Positions 27,276 through 36,772 of a stretch of DNA of 64,000 nucleotides are shown one piece after another; position 1 is the stretch's first letter; each line of letters opens with the position of its first letter. The position numbers and the translations under genes are program-made. Below the pieces are notes generated by a model, which did no database searches, was not told the origin of the DNA, and saw nothing but the letters and a program-made list of their open reading frames with translations. The DNA lies in NCBI RefSeq assembly GCF_002954585.1, contig NZ_MSCI01000002.1:1280089-1344088 (forward strand). The letters run 5' to 3'. This DNA comes from Vibrio chagasii (GTDB lineage Bacteria; Pseudomonadota; Gammaproteobacteria; Enterobacterales; Vibrionaceae).

Positions 27276-29333
27276 CTAGGTTATCACTCTGTCGAATTGA
27301 TACTTATGGAGCATAGCTTGTTGATGACCTGCGATTTCACCCACTTGCTCAGAACTTTCAATCATAGATTCAAGTTGCAGTTTGGTGTTTTCTCCCTGCT
27401 CGGATACGCGCGTGATTGAGTGTGTTACATCAACAGTGGCACGAGCCTGTTGCTCAGTTGCGACCATAATTTGCTCCACACGACCTTTAATCTGGTTAAC
27501 CGCAACTTCAATCTTTTCAAAAGCTTGTTTTACATCTCCGCTTGCTTGTAGTGCATTCGCCATTTCAGTTCGTGATTCAGTCACGGAGGTACGAGAACGA
27601 TCCGCCGCCGCCACCAGCTCATTCATCATATTTCGGATATTGGTGGTTTGTTGGGATGTACCACTCGCTAATTTTCTTACTTCATCTGCAACTACCGCAA
27701 AACCACGACCTTGCTCTCCTGCTCGCGCTGCTTCTATCGCTGCATTCAATGCCAATAGATTGGTGTTTTCTGCAATACCACTGATCATGTCGACCATTTC
27801 ACGAATTTGCTTTACTCGCCCATCAAGATCAGCCATTGACTGTTCGTTCATGTTCAAAGAATCTTCTAAAGCTTGTAAGCGCTCTTGGTTTAAACCAATA
27901 ACTTGGCTACCACTTACTGACTCATCTTCTGCGACTTGAGCATCATCATTCGATGCGTTTGAAATACGTGCAATTTCAGCAATAGACGCTTCAAGTTGTG
28001 TGATTGTGGTGATCATATTCTGCAGAGATTCATTCTGCTCATGCAAACTTAAGTTGGTTTGCTCTGCAGCGTCGTGACTCACTTCTGCGGTCTGATAAAG
28101 CGTTTCACAGTTTCGAGTAACTAAACGTATAGAATCGGCCGTTGAATCGACAACCGTATTAAGTTTAGAGGTGATGACTTGTAGTTCGAGCGGGCCAAGC
28201 AACTCACTTTGCTTCGAGAAGTCATGTTCTGCGAGTGATGTTAACTGACGTGTAATGTTTTTTAAGCCTTTGTTCATCCAACGACGCAGCACTAGCCACG
28301 ATGTAATAATGATTATGGCGATCACTAAGCCACTAATAAACAACACACGGTCGATATTGGTAATGGTTTGATTTACTACTAGCTCACTTTCATCGATCAA
28401 TTGAGACGCTGTCGACGATAGTTGATTGAGCGTATTAATCACCGTATTCGCAAGTCCAATCACTTGTGCTAAGTTTTGCTCTTGCTGTTTAACTAGCTCT
28501 AGCTTCAGCAATATTTGCTTGATTACGCCTTCTTCTGTAAAGCCCTCTTTTACCATTTCATAAGGGGCGATTAGGCTCGCGAATTCGACAATGTCCGGGT
28601 GCCAATCTGAGAAATCACTGTAGGCCAAATTGAGACCTGCGATTCGGTTCCTCAATTGACGATATTCATCTTCTGCTTTCTCAAGGTCGTTTTGCATCAT
28701 CAACATTAAGAAAGTATTGGCCATCGCAGATGCACTCGACGTAAAGCGGTTGGCCGCATCGTTCGCTTCTGGATTATCTTCAACTAAGAATGAGCTAATA
28801 CGATTCATTTCAGGACCGATAGATCCTACGCCGTAACGAAACTCACCAATTTTACTGTCGATCAGGTTTTGCTTACTTTGTATTTCAATTTGTGCAGAAA
28901 GCACCGTGTTGGTCATTTGCTGTAGCTGCGCCATATCGTCGATAAGGCTTTGCTTTTGTTCAAGAGAAATCGCATCAGGAAAAGATTGGGAAATAAAAAG
29001 AAGTTCCTTAAGCGTGTTGTTACTCTCAGCAGCGAGTTCTTCGATCAAATAACGGGTTTGGTTTAACGTGTCTAAATCCGTCGATTGAGTGCTATAGGTG
29101 AGAAGTTTGACTTGTTCTAGTACGCTTTGGGTTAGTTCTGCGTTATGCAGAGCGAGTGGCAGAGCTTGTTCAGACAGAGTATCAAAGTATCCACCTACTC
29201 TATCTACGCCACGAATACTGACCATAGATAAAAAGCTAACAAGTAGAAGAATCGAAATAAATACGGCACTAACCGTTTGAATGAGCGAGAATGTATATCG
29301 TGAGGGTTTTATTGATAAGTTGGTGTCAGTCAT
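27276..29333 (-). CDS. Methyl-accepting chemotaxis protein with long helical sensor
   Basis: A 685-residue chemoreceptor. TM1 is at about 15-37, a long, mostly helical periplasmic domain spans about 38-325, and TM2 is at about 327-347. A HAMP and the signalling domain follow, with the tip motif [19 protein letters not shown] near residue 524. The sensor resembles no Cache or HBM pattern that I recognise, so its ligand class is open. It is divergent from nlpC. Confidence 0.92.
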   Translation of the reverse strand: MTDTNLSIKPSRYTFSLIQTVSAVFISILLLVSFLSMVSIRGVDRVGGYFDTLSEQALPLALHNAELTQSVLEQVKLLTYSTQSTDLDTLNQTRYLIEELAAESNNTLKELLFISQSFPDAISLEQKQSLIDDMAQLQQMTNTVLSAQIEIQSKQNLIDSKIGEFRYGVGSIGPEMNRISSFLVEDNPEANDAANRFTSSASAMANTFLMLMMQNDLEKAEDEYRQLRNRIAGLNLAYSDFSDWHPDIVEFASLIAPYEMVKEGFTEEGVIKQILLKLELVKQQEQNLAQVIGLANTVINTLNQLSSTASQLIDESELVVNQTITNIDRVLFISGLVIAIIIITSWLVLRRWMNKGLKNITRQLTSLAEHDFSKQSELLGPLELQVITSKLNTVVDSTADSIRLVTRNCETLYQTAEVSHDAAEQTNLSLHEQNESLQNMITTITQLEASIAEIARISNASNDDAQVAEDESVSGSQVIGLNQERLQALEDSLNMNEQSMADLDGRVKQIREMVDMISGIAENTNLLALNAAIEAARAGEQGRGFAVVADEVRKLASGTSQQTTNIRNMMNELVAAADRSRTSVTESRTEMANALQASGDVKQAFEKIEVAVNQIKGRVEQIMVATEQQARATVDVTHSITRVSEQGENTKLQLESMIESSEQVGEIAGHQQAMLHKYQFDRVIT

Positions 29334-29437
29334 GCGAAATCCAGTTTGACTACAAAAAGAGATATCCTTAAGTTAGTCGGTATACTAGAAGCCCTTGATT
29401 ACGCTTTTATTTCAGTTTTCTTTCAGAAGAGTTACAT

Positions 29438-29923
29438 ATGAAATTCAGAAAAATGCTTGCAGTTGCAATAACTTTCGCAACATTAACCGCTTGTAGCTCA
29501 GCACCATCTCCTTCTAAAAATAGCCAAATTGCAAATAAACCTCTATCAAAGTCAGAACAATTGACTACTAATGCTTATATGAGTGTCTATAAGCAGTGGA
29601 AAGGCGTACCTTATCATTTCGGTGGAACTTCATTCAGAGGCGTGGATTGTTCTGCTTTTGTCCAAATTGCCGTGCAAAATGCGACACAGCAAGCATTGCC
29701 AAGAACGACAAAAGATCAGAGCAAACAAGGTGTTGAAATTGCGTACGAACAAGCAAAGAGTGGAGATTTGGTATTTTTCAAGACGTCTTTCACAGTTAGG
29801 CATGTAGGTGTGTATTTAGGGAACAATCAGTTCCTACATGCGTCTACATCGAAAGGTGTGATCATATCTAGGCTAGATAACCCATATTGGGCTTCTAAAT
29901 TTTGGCACTTTAGGCGTATATAG
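29438..29923 (+). CDS. nlpC: NlpC/P60 family lipoprotein endopeptidase
   Basis: A 161-residue lipoprotein: the signal peptide ends in the lipobox LTAC with Cys19 as the lipidation site. The NlpC/P60 catalytic residues are Cys71 (GVDCSAF), His122 (RHVGVYL) and His134 (FLHAST). It follows E. coli NlpC closely (GDLVFFKT, HASTSKGVI). The family cuts peptide bonds in peptidoglycan stems, here probably at the outer membrane. Confidence 0.9.
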   Translation: MKFRKMLAVAITFATLTACSSAPSPSKNSQIANKPLSKSEQLTTNAYMSVYKQWKGVPYHFGGTSFRGVDCSAFVQIAVQNATQQALPRTTKDQSKQGVEIAYEQAKSGDLVFFKTSFTVRHVGVYLGNNQFLHASTSKGVIISRLDNPYWASKFWHFRRI

Positions 29924-30008
29924 TGTGTTTGCGAGGCCACCAATCGAATTAAGGGCAACCTCATAAAAGTGCTACGCTTTCAGTCCAGTCAATAATGACG
30001 ACTAGAGG

Positions 30009-30353
30009 TTAATCGTATTTTGCTACTGCAGTATCAAACAGGTTCTTCACCAAGGCGATGTACTCATCAAGAAATACAATCTGTTCGTTGGTCGCTTTCT
30101 TAGCCCACACGCCGGCAAGCACTTCCCCTAAATCAGCAACCACGGCATCTGCTTCTTTAAGCAACTGAAAACGTACACTTGAATGCAGCTCAGGGTTTTG
30201 CTCGAAGATCGCCATAATGTTGCTTGAAATCATGTCAGTCACAATGTCTTCAACACTTTCGTTTCCAGTATCACCGTTACCGTTAGTAAATACATCTAGG
30301 TTGAATGATAAGTGCTCGATCAAAGCTAGGTAGCCATCGGTTTCTACAACCAC
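30009..30353 (-). CDS. DUF3802-like small acidic protein
   Basis: An acidic, soluble protein of 114 residues, mostly predicted helical, with no motif of known function. I believe it belongs to the DUF3802 family found in Vibrio and relatives. It starts at GTG 30353 with CGGAG upstream. It is not in an operon. Confidence 0.7.
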   Translation of the reverse strand: MVVETDGYLALIEHLSFNLDVFTNGNGDTGNESVEDIVTDMISSNIMAIFEQNPELHSSVRFQLLKEADAVVADLGEVLAGVWAKKATNEQIVFLDEYIALVKNLFDTAVAKYD

Positions 30354-30861
30354 AATAAATCTCCGTTTTAAGCTCTAAGGCAGATTAATACGTATTAGGT
30401 TAATACTATGTATATGAAGTCATTTGTCATCATTTTATTGCTATAACGAGTATTAAAATGATCTTTGTTAGTATTTAAGTGCAAAATTGAATCAATAAAC
30501 ACACAATGCAGCTCACTCGATAACAAGTACCCGCTTTATTCAAACCACAACCTATCAACAGTTCTCTATAGTATTAGCGCTTAGACCTTAACAAGCTATC
30601 GATGATTTTCTAGTGGAAGTAGCGTTATTTGGTGTCGCACGTGATATTTGTTCCAACTATTTCGCGGTTGGTCATTCACTTTTTACTGATTTATCAAAGG
30701 TATTCGCACAGTCTGAGTTCACAAAACCGCTAATTGATCGGTACTCTCTTGTACTAGTGCTGAGAACATTGACCAGAACGTCTATAAATCACGTAGATTT
30801 GTCCTAAACTATTGCTATCAAACGATAGTATTTCACTCCAACAGTTCATTGAGGATTTCCT
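30354..30861. other. Intergenic region without recognised feature
   Basis: This 508-base AT-rich stretch separates the DUF3802-like gene from the divergent fructosamine kinase gene. An open frame at 30613-30807 has no ribosome-binding site or family resemblance. I see no RNA gene or repeat in it. Confidence 0.4.
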
Positions 30862-31728
30862 ATGTGGCAGGCCATTTCTCAACAGCTTTCAGACACACTT
30901 CTATTCAATTTTCAGATTGCCGAGCGCGTTAAAGTGCCTGGTGGTGACATTAACGATTGCTATATGATCAGCGACGGTAATGAACGTTACTTCGTTAAGG
31001 TGAATCAGCGAGAGTTCCTACCCAAGTTTGAGATTGAAGCTGAAAACCTTCGCTTATTAAGAGAAACTTCCACCGTATACGTGCCTGAGCTGGTGCTAAT
31101 TGGTAAAACCAAAGAGTGTTCATTTATCATTCTTAACTATCTGCCCACTAAACCACTCGAGACAGGTACCAACAGTTACGACTTCGGCGTCCAGCTTGCC
31201 AAACTTCATCAATGGGGTGAGCAAAAAGAGTTTGGTTGCGACCAAGACAATTACATCGGCAGCACACTTCAACCAAACCCCTGGCATAAAAAATGGGGCC
31301 GTTTCTTTTCAGAGCAACGCATCGGTTTCCAACTCCAACTCCTAAAAGAGAAAGGTATTGAGTTCGGGGATATTGACGACATCGTTGATATGGTGAATAT
31401 GAGACTTGCTGGCCACAACCCTCGTCCTTCATTACTCCATGGTGATCTTTGGAATGGCAATGTAGCTAATTCGGCATTCGGCCCTATTTGTTACGACCCC
31501 GCTTGTTATTGGGGCGACCATGAGTGCGATTTAGCGCTCACTGAATTGTTTCAAGGCTTTCCGCCTGAGTTTTATGAAGGATACCAAAGCGTCATGCCGC
31601 TTGACGTTGGCTATACTGATCGAAAAGACATTTACAACTTGTACCACCTTCTTAATCACTGTAATCAATTTGGCGGTGAATATTTGGCACAAACAGAAGC
31701 GTGCATCCAGAAGATTCAGGCTGTGTAA
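30862..31728 (+). CDS. Fructosamine kinase family protein
   Basis: A 288-residue kinase of the APH fold related to fructosamine-3-kinase, which phosphorylates glycated amines to start their removal. Visible features are the N-terminal GGDINDCYMI loop, the ATP lysine in YFVKVN, the catalytic loop LLHGDLWNGN (about residues 191-200) and the metal-binding ICYDPACYWGDHECDLA. It corresponds to E. coli YniA. GAGGA precedes the ATG. Confidence 0.9.
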   Translation: MWQAISQQLSDTLLFNFQIAERVKVPGGDINDCYMISDGNERYFVKVNQREFLPKFEIEAENLRLLRETSTVYVPELVLIGKTKECSFIILNYLPTKPLETGTNSYDFGVQLAKLHQWGEQKEFGCDQDNYIGSTLQPNPWHKKWGRFFSEQRIGFQLQLLKEKGIEFGDIDDIVDMVNMRLAGHNPRPSLLHGDLWNGNVANSAFGPICYDPACYWGDHECDLALTELFQGFPPEFYEGYQSVMPLDVGYTDRKDIYNLYHLLNHCNQFGGEYLAQTEACIQKIQAV

Positions 31729-31785
31729 TACTTGTCACAATAGATAAGCAGTCAGATGGTATAAGTTAGCTGAGGAGAATTTGTC

Positions 31786-31989
31786 ATGCAGAAATACACA
31801 GAGAAACATGTCTCCTGCCCTCATTGCGGGCACGGTATTAATATAACACTCGATGCCTCTAATGGCAGCCAAGATTTTTACGACGACTGTCCTGCGTGTT
31901 GCAATGCCATTCATTTAGACATGCAAGTCGACGAAGCACGGGACAGAATCAATCTGTCGATCGATGCCGACGATGAGCAGGTGTTTTAA
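31786..31989 (+). CDS. CPXCG-motif cysteine-rich small protein
   Basis: A 67-residue protein with two zinc-ribbon-like pairs, CPHCG (residues 11-15) and CPAC (about 36-39), and an acidic tail (DADDEQ). It matches the CPXCG-containing small-protein family; its function is unknown. GAGGAG is placed well before the ATG. It follows the fructosamine kinase gene by 57 bases and ends in a terminator. Confidence 0.82.
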   Translation: MQKYTEKHVSCPHCGHGINITLDASNGSQDFYDDCPACCNAIHLDMQVDEARDRINLSIDADDEQVF

Positions 31990-32013
31990 TCCAGGCTTCT
32001 CACTAGCAACAAA

Positions 32014-32050
32014 ATCAAAAAAGAGCACATAAGGTGCTCTTTTTAATTTA
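32014..32050. terminator. Bidirectional terminator, CPXCG gene / riboflavin synthase gene
   Basis: The stem AAAAAGAGCAC pairs with GTGCTCTTTTT over a five-base loop, between convergent genes. Confidence 0.87.
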
Positions 32051-32095
32051 GCGATCTTCGTAAATCGAACAACGCAAATTGAATGCGTCAGTTAA

Positions 32096-32704
32096 TTACT
32101 TCTGATTTGCTAGTACACGTTCCACAGTATCAACAATTGCTTGAGTTTGAGGGTCAAACTCGATGTTTACTTCGTCGCCCACTTCGCGGCCACCAAATAG
32201 AGTGCGATTCAGCGTTTCTGGAATTAAATGTACAGAGAAACGGTTCTCTTCCACTTCACCAATCGTTAGTGAGCAACCATCAACACCTATGTACCCCTTA
32301 CTCAGAACATATTTCATTGATGATTCTGGTAGTTCAAACCAAAGTGTACGGTTGTTTTCTGTTTTGATGACTTCTACTAACTTAGCCATTAACGAAATGT
32401 GACCAGACATACTGTGCCCGCCAATTTCGTCTCCAAATTTCGCAGCGCGCTCGACGTTCACTTTATCGCCGACATTTAGAGCACCTAAATTCGTTAAACG
32501 TAGTGTGGCTTGCATCAGGTCGAAAGAAATTTGGTTGCCTGAAATTTCTGTCACAGTTAGACAACAACCGTTGTGAGCAACAGAAGCGCCAATCGCTAAT
32601 CCTTCTACCATTTCATCAGCCAACTCAATGGTATGAGTCTGAAACATATCTTTTTTATTGATAGCAACCAGTGTTGCCATGCCTTGAACGATACCTGTAA
32701 ACAT
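32096..32704 (-). CDS. ribE: Riboflavin synthase
   Basis: Riboflavin synthase dismutates two molecules of 6,7-dimethyl-8-ribityllumazine to riboflavin. The protein starts with the conserved MFTGIVQG and contains two lumazine-binding repeats (each about 95 residues; GCCLTV and GCSLTIGE near their ends). I start it at ATG 32704 behind AGGAAA; upstream in-frame codons lack a ribosome site. Divergent norM is the same neighbour as in E. coli (ribC-mdtK). Confidence 0.93.
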   Translation of the reverse strand: MFTGIVQGMATLVAINKKDMFQTHTIELADEMVEGLAIGASVAHNGCCLTVTEISGNQISFDLMQATLRLTNLGALNVGDKVNVERAAKFGDEIGGHSMSGHISLMAKLVEVIKTENNRTLWFELPESSMKYVLSKGYIGVDGCSLTIGEVEENRFSVHLIPETLNRTLFGGREVGDEVNIEFDPQTQAIVDTVERVLANQK

Positions 32705-32845
32705 AAGTTTCCTATTTAGCACTTTACTATAGCAGTTATTGTGACATTTCTTTATGATTCGTCCAATGGAAGCTTAACGATCAGTGTCTCTGATTCCTTC
32801 TGAATATCCATTCCGCCTCTTATTTCTGTCTCATCTGGAGTTATT

Positions 32846-34216
32846 GTGCATCGTTACAAAGAAGAAGCCTCAAATCTAATCAAACTTGCGACACCAGTAT
32901 TGATCGCATCTATCGCGCAAACCGGCATGAGTTTCGTTGATACGGTTATGGCCGGTGGCGTCAGTGCTATCGATATGGCTGCAGTATCAATAGCGGCAAG
33001 TATCTGGCTTCCTTCGATTTTGTTTGGTGTTGGATTACTTATGGCGTTGGTGCCTGTGGTCGCACAGCTTAATGGCTCTGGTCGTCAAATTAAGATTCCT
33101 TTTGAGATTCAGCAAGGTGCATTCCTAGCACTTGTCCTTTCGATTCCAATCATTGGCGTTCTTTTCCAAACTCAAGCCATTTTGCAATTGATGGATATTG
33201 AAACCTTAATGGCAGAAAAGACTATCGGCTATATGAATGCCGTGATGTTTGCAGTGCCAGCCTTCTTGTTGTTTCAAACCTTAAGAAGCTTTACCGATGG
33301 TATGTCTTTGACTAAGCCTGCAATGGTCATTGGTTTTATTGGCCTGTTATTAAACATCCCGCTTAACTGGATGTTTGTTTACGGTAAGCTTGGTGCACCA
33401 GCGCTTGGCGGTGTGGGTTGTGGCGTAGCAACAGCTATCGTTTATTGGATCATGTTTGGCTTACTGTTTACCTATGTGCTGACTTCTAAGCGCTTAGCTA
33501 AAATCAACATTTTCGGTCAATTCCATAAGCCTCAGTTAAAAGCTCAAGTTCGTTTATTTAAACTTGGGTTTCCTGTCGCTGCAGCACTTTTCTTCGAGGT
33601 GACACTGTTTGCGGTAGTTGCGCTGTTAGTTGCCCCACTCGGTTCATTGATCGTAGCGGCACACCAAGTTGCGATTAACTTCTCTTCATTGGTATTTATG
33701 ATCCCAATGAGTATTGGTGCTGCGGTTAGTATCCGTGTTGGTCATAAACTGGGCGAGAACAACACTGAAGGCGCTAAAATAGCGACTCATGTTGGTATTA
33801 TTGTTGGCTTGGTAACAGCCTTTATCACAGCGGCACTAACCGTGTTGTTTAGAGAGCAAGTGTCACTTCTTTACACGGAAAACACAGCAGTAATTACCAT
33901 CGCAATGCAGCTTCTGATCTTTGCCGCGGTGTACCAATGTACAGATGCAATTCAAGTCATCGCTGCGGGTGCACTTCGTGGCTATAAAGATATGCGTTCA
34001 ATCTTCAATCGTACTTTTATCGCTTACTGGCTGCTTGGTCTACCGATTGGCTACATCTTAGGAATGACGGATTGGGTTGTTGAACCAATGGGCGCACACG
34101 GCTTCTGGATTGGCTTCATCGTCGGTTTGTCTTCAGCAGCGATTATGCTGGGCATGCGTTTGCACTGGATGCACAAACAAAGTGATGAAGTACAGTTGGA
34201 GTTCGGCTCTCGTTAA
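32846..34216 (+). CDS. norM: Multidrug and toxin extrusion (MATE) pump NorM
   Basis: A 12-TM cation-coupled drug efflux pump of 456 residues, very close to V. parahaemolyticus NorM (MHRYKEEAS, IKLATPVLIASIAQTGMSFVDTVMAGG). Conserved MATE residues such as the Asp in FVDTVMAG are present. The start codon is GTG at 32846 with CTGGAG upstream. It is followed by a terminator. Confidence 0.94.
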   Translation: MHRYKEEASNLIKLATPVLIASIAQTGMSFVDTVMAGGVSAIDMAAVSIAASIWLPSILFGVGLLMALVPVVAQLNGSGRQIKIPFEIQQGAFLALVLSIPIIGVLFQTQAILQLMDIETLMAEKTIGYMNAVMFAVPAFLLFQTLRSFTDGMSLTKPAMVIGFIGLLLNIPLNWMFVYGKLGAPALGGVGCGVATAIVYWIMFGLLFTYVLTSKRLAKINIFGQFHKPQLKAQVRLFKLGFPVAAALFFEVTLFAVVALLVAPLGSLIVAAHQVAINFSSLVFMIPMSIGAAVSIRVGHKLGENNTEGAKIATHVGIIVGLVTAFITAALTVLFREQVSLLYTENTAVITIAMQLLIFAAVYQCTDAIQVIAAGALRGYKDMRSIFNRTFIAYWLLGLPIGYILGMTDWVVEPMGAHGFWIGFIVGLSSAAIMLGMRLHWMHKQSDEVQLEFGSR

Positions 34217-34245
34217 GCACTTCTTCTAAACAAGTTTATTAAGCA

Positions 34246-34277
34246 AAAGGGCTCTGATTATCAGAGCTCTTTTTTAT
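34246..34277 (+). terminator. Terminator of norM
   Basis: A GGGCTCTGA arm pairs with TCAGAGCTCT, followed by a run of six T. Confidence 0.85.
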
Positions 34278-34367
34278 TCTGTGTCCACGTTTATGCGGTG
34301 TCAGCGCTTAGTCCGTATCCCAAATAGTTATCAGCAAGGCTTGTTCGCGATTCGTATTCACAAGTAT

Positions 34368-35213
34368 TTAATAGTCACTTTTTTCTCTAACGAACCTTGC
34401 AAATTTGGGCTTACCATTTTGAGTGAAGCCATTGTAACGAAAAGTAATTCGACTACCGATCTCAGGCGGAGATAATCGCATCTTATCGGTGAAGCCACTT
34501 CCAATGTAAAACTCCACACCATCTTCTGTTTGTACCAAAATTGAGCCCATCATCCCCTTATACTTGCCTGTTCCTGTCTTGTAGCCAATAACGGTCGCTT
34601 CGGCATCGTGATGACGTTTGAGTTTTAACAAGTCATTACTTCTTCCCGCTTGATAGCGGCTGGTAATCTTACGAAGCATCAATCCTTCGCCTTGGAATTC
34701 ATCGACATTGTCAAGTTGATGAAACAATGCTTCTTCACTTGGAATTGGTGTGTGCTCCACATAACCAATATGCGGCTCGTTTATCACTCTTACCCAATGC
34801 AAGATGTTGTAGTAACGTTTCTGATAGTCGCCCGCTGCGCCTGGCATATCGAACAGCATTAATTCGATTTGCTGCCACGCAGTGTCACTTGGCGTGTGGT
34901 CTAAGACCGTTGCTTGGACTAAGTGAAAATTGCCTCTTCCTGCCCACAATTCCCCTTCTAAGTGAACATCCGGTAACTCTTTAACAAACCACTTCGGCGC
35001 ATAAATTCGATTGCCATTTCGGGTATAAAGATGTTGGCCATCCCACAGAGCCCTAATGCCGTCCAGTTTTTCACTCGTCCAATACTCTGACACATCGATG
35101 CCTTGCTTATAGGTATTGGCTAAAACCAATTGTTCTGGAGGCAGATAAGAAGCATGAGAAGGTAACGCAGAAAATGCGCACAGTGTTGCTGTTGCCAATC
35201 TGGTTAGCTTCAT
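34368..35213 (-). CDS. Periplasmic ATP-dependent DNA ligase
   Basis: A minimal ATP-dependent DNA ligase of 281 residues with a signal peptide (residues 1-21, ending SHA). The adenylation motif I is EKLDGIRA with Lys49 as nucleotidyl acceptor; LEGELWAG (motif III), EGLMLR (motif IV) and LKLKRH (motif V) follow, with a C-terminal OB fold. The same secreted type is known in Vibrio, Haemophilus and Neisseria. It is thought to act on DNA in the periplasm, perhaps during uptake; the essential NAD-dependent ligase is separate. Confidence 0.9.
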   Translation of the reverse strand: MKLTRLATATLCAFSALPSHASYLPPEQLVLANTYKQGIDVSEYWTSEKLDGIRALWDGQHLYTRNGNRIYAPKWFVKELPDVHLEGELWAGRGNFHLVQATVLDHTPSDTAWQQIELMLFDMPGAAGDYQKRYYNILHWVRVINEPHIGYVEHTPIPSEEALFHQLDNVDEFQGEGLMLRKITSRYQAGRSNDLLKLKRHHDAEATVIGYKTGTGKYKGMMGSILVQTEDGVEFYIGSGFTDKMRLSPPEIGSRITFRYNGFTQNGKPKFARFVREKSDY

Positions 35214-35410
35214 TACAAAATTCCTTTTATGTCTTGGTCAGTTAACAGGATTGAGCGTTTTGGTCAGCTCTATTTCCTATCCTAGGTGTTCTGGCCATTC
35301 ATCATTCAAACTTTCGGTTAAGGTGCGATCGATACGTCAACCTTATTTGCGTTTGTGTTTCATTTGCAAAATCAATTCGTTACAGCTCCCTGAAATCCAA
35401 CCGTTTTTAG

Positions 35411-35425
35411 TTCTCATATTGAGAA
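35411..35425 (+). promoter_or_regulatory. SypG-type enhancer 1 upstream of sypA
   Basis: TTCTCATATTGAGAA is a perfect palindrome and fits the V. fischeri SypG enhancer as I recall it (TTCTCANNNTGMDWN). It lies 70 bases before the sigma-54 promoter. Confidence 0.75.
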
Positions 35426-35432
35426 ACGGCCT

Positions 35433-35447
35433 TTCTCAATATGAAAC
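35433..35447 (+). promoter_or_regulatory. SypG-type enhancer 2 upstream of sypA
   Basis: TTCTCAATATGAAAC fits the same enhancer pattern, 22 bases (about two helical turns) after the first site and 48 bases before the promoter. Confidence 0.72.
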
Positions 35448-35494
35448 ACACAAAGCATACAACCCTAACCAACTGAAAAATAAAGATAAAAAAG

Positions 35495-35513
35495 TTGGCA
35501 CATTCAGTGCTTT
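35495..35513 (+). promoter_or_regulatory. Sigma-54 promoter of sypABCD
   Basis: TTGGCACATTCAGTGCTTT has GG and GC exactly ten bases apart and matches the -24/-12 consensus well. Confidence 0.82.
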
Positions 35514-35544
35514 GGTAAACGCAAGCAAACAAGGAGATAAGACT

Positions 35545-35874
35545 ATGGAACTACGTAAGATTGACTTAAACACAACGACACTAACTCTTTCTATTTACGG
35601 TGACCTAGATGCCGCTGGTAGCCGCGATGCACAAACGGACATCGATGATGTGATTTCAAACGATGGTCATCCTGAGATAGAAGTTGATTTCAGCCAAGTA
35701 GAGTTTTTAGATTCGTCAGGTGTGGGCGCGATTGTTTACATGTTCAAACGCCTAACTGAACGTGAACGTAACATGCGATTAGAAAACGTATCAGGTCAAC
35801 CGCTAGAAATTATGAATCTGCTACGAATTGGACACGCTATCCCTGTTAACTCAAAAAATCCTACAAATTCATGA
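35545..35874 (+). CDS. sypA: STAS-domain protein SypA (anti-sigma antagonist type)
   Basis: A 109-residue single STAS-domain protein. The phosphorylatable serine region is FLDSSGVGAI (Ser57/Ser58), as in SpoIIAA-type antagonists. In V. fischeri the unphosphorylated form of SypA promotes biofilm formation and its phosphorylation is set by SypE. No sypE is present in this window. The start is ATG 35545 with AAGGAG nine bases upstream; longer frames upstream cross the promoter. It is the first gene of the syp cluster. Confidence 0.88.
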   Translation: MELRKIDLNTTTLTLSIYGDLDAAGSRDAQTDIDDVISNDGHPEIEVDFSQVEFLDSSGVGAIVYMFKRLTERERNMRLENVSGQPLEIMNLLRIGHAIPVNSKNPTNS

Positions 35875-35938
35875 AGATCCACTAAGCTAGAAGTAACAAA
35901 AAATAATAATAAAAAATTAAAAAACAAAGGACGTTGGC

Positions 35939-36772
35939 ATGAATACAATCAAAAACTACATAGCCCTATCTCTGTCTGTGCTAGTTCTGGGTTGCACAAG
36001 TTACCCAGAACACGGTACTGGCGGGCTGGCAGAGAGTTATGATCCGATGAATTATCAGAATGCTGATTTTTCACCGGTTATGCCTGATGAGCCTTTAGGT
36101 CCAGAGCACGGCTTACGTTTTGATTGGCAACTCGCGAAACTTCATCTAGATGCTTTAATCCAAGAAGGCGCTCGCTGGTGTTTTCCTGCTGCGGTTGTTC
36201 AAGCAATAGAGAAGCAAAATCGAATCGCTCGAGAACTTCAAGGTGGCCTACTGCTTGATGCAGCGAACGATTTGGTTATCCAAAGAAAACGCTTAAACGA
36301 GCTTGAACTTCAACTCGACTACGTAACTTCGCAAGCACGTTGCGAACCACCTAAGAACGAAAACCAATTCCGTATGCAGTTGTCGATAATCCAACAGCTG
36401 TACGATCTACTTAATGTCGACAATCAATTCGCACACAACTCTATCGAAGTGAACCCTAAATACATGGGTAAGCTTGCCGAGGCGTCTTACATCTTAAAAG
36501 ACAACAAGTCTCTAGAGCTAATAGTGACGGGCCATGCAGATGCAACAGGCTCAGAAGAGTACAACGACAAACTAGCCCTAGGCCGAGCGAAGCAAGTTGA
36601 GCGCTACCTCACTATATTTGGTTTAAGCCCTACCCGTATCAAAGCCGTTTCAGTTGGTGAAACCGTACCACTGTTTGAGGGCGAATCTGAAGGTACACGC
36701 TTAACCAATCGCCGAGTAAGTATCGAAGTTATCTCACCAAAAAATGCGGCTAAGATGGGAGGTGCACTATGA
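35939..36772 (+). CDS. sypB: OmpA-domain lipoprotein SypB
   Basis: A 277-residue outer-membrane lipoprotein. The signal peptide ends in the lipobox LVLGC (Cys19), and a C-terminal OmpA-like peptidoglycan-binding domain covers about 165-268 (VTGHADATGSEEYN, LALGRAKQVERYL, NRRVSIEV). The middle part is helical. It matches SypB of V. fischeri in position. Its last four bases overlap the sypC start (ATGA). Confidence 0.85.
   Translation: MNTIKNYIALSLSVLVLGCTSYPEHGTGGLAESYDPMNYQNADFSPVMPDEPLGPEHGLRFDWQLAKLHLDALIQEGARWCFPAAVVQAIEKQNRIARELQGGLLLDAANDLVIQRKRLNELELQLDYVTSQARCEPPKNENQFRMQLSIIQQLYDLLNVDNQFAHNSIEVNPKYMGKLAEASYILKDNKSLELIVTGHADATGSEEYNDKLALGRAKQVERYLTIFGLSPTRIKAVSVGETVPLFEGESEGTRLTNRRVSIEVISPKNAAKMGGAL

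Larger units (their letters stand above)
35214..35544 (+). other. Regulatory region upstream of sypA
   Basis: This 331-base region between the divergent ligase and sypA genes holds two SypG-enhancer-like elements and a sigma-54 promoter, listed separately. Translation frames through it are not coding: the sypA start is fixed by AAGGAG at 35531-35536. Confidence 0.7.

Noticed and set aside
30613..30807. Possible 64-residue gene before the fructosamine kinase
   Set aside because: No ribosome-binding site, no recognisable features, and in the promoter region of the next gene.
35251..35544. N-terminal extension of sypA to give a 207-residue protein
   Set aside because: The extension crosses two enhancer-like sites and the sigma-54 promoter, and AAGGAG sits exactly before ATG 35545.
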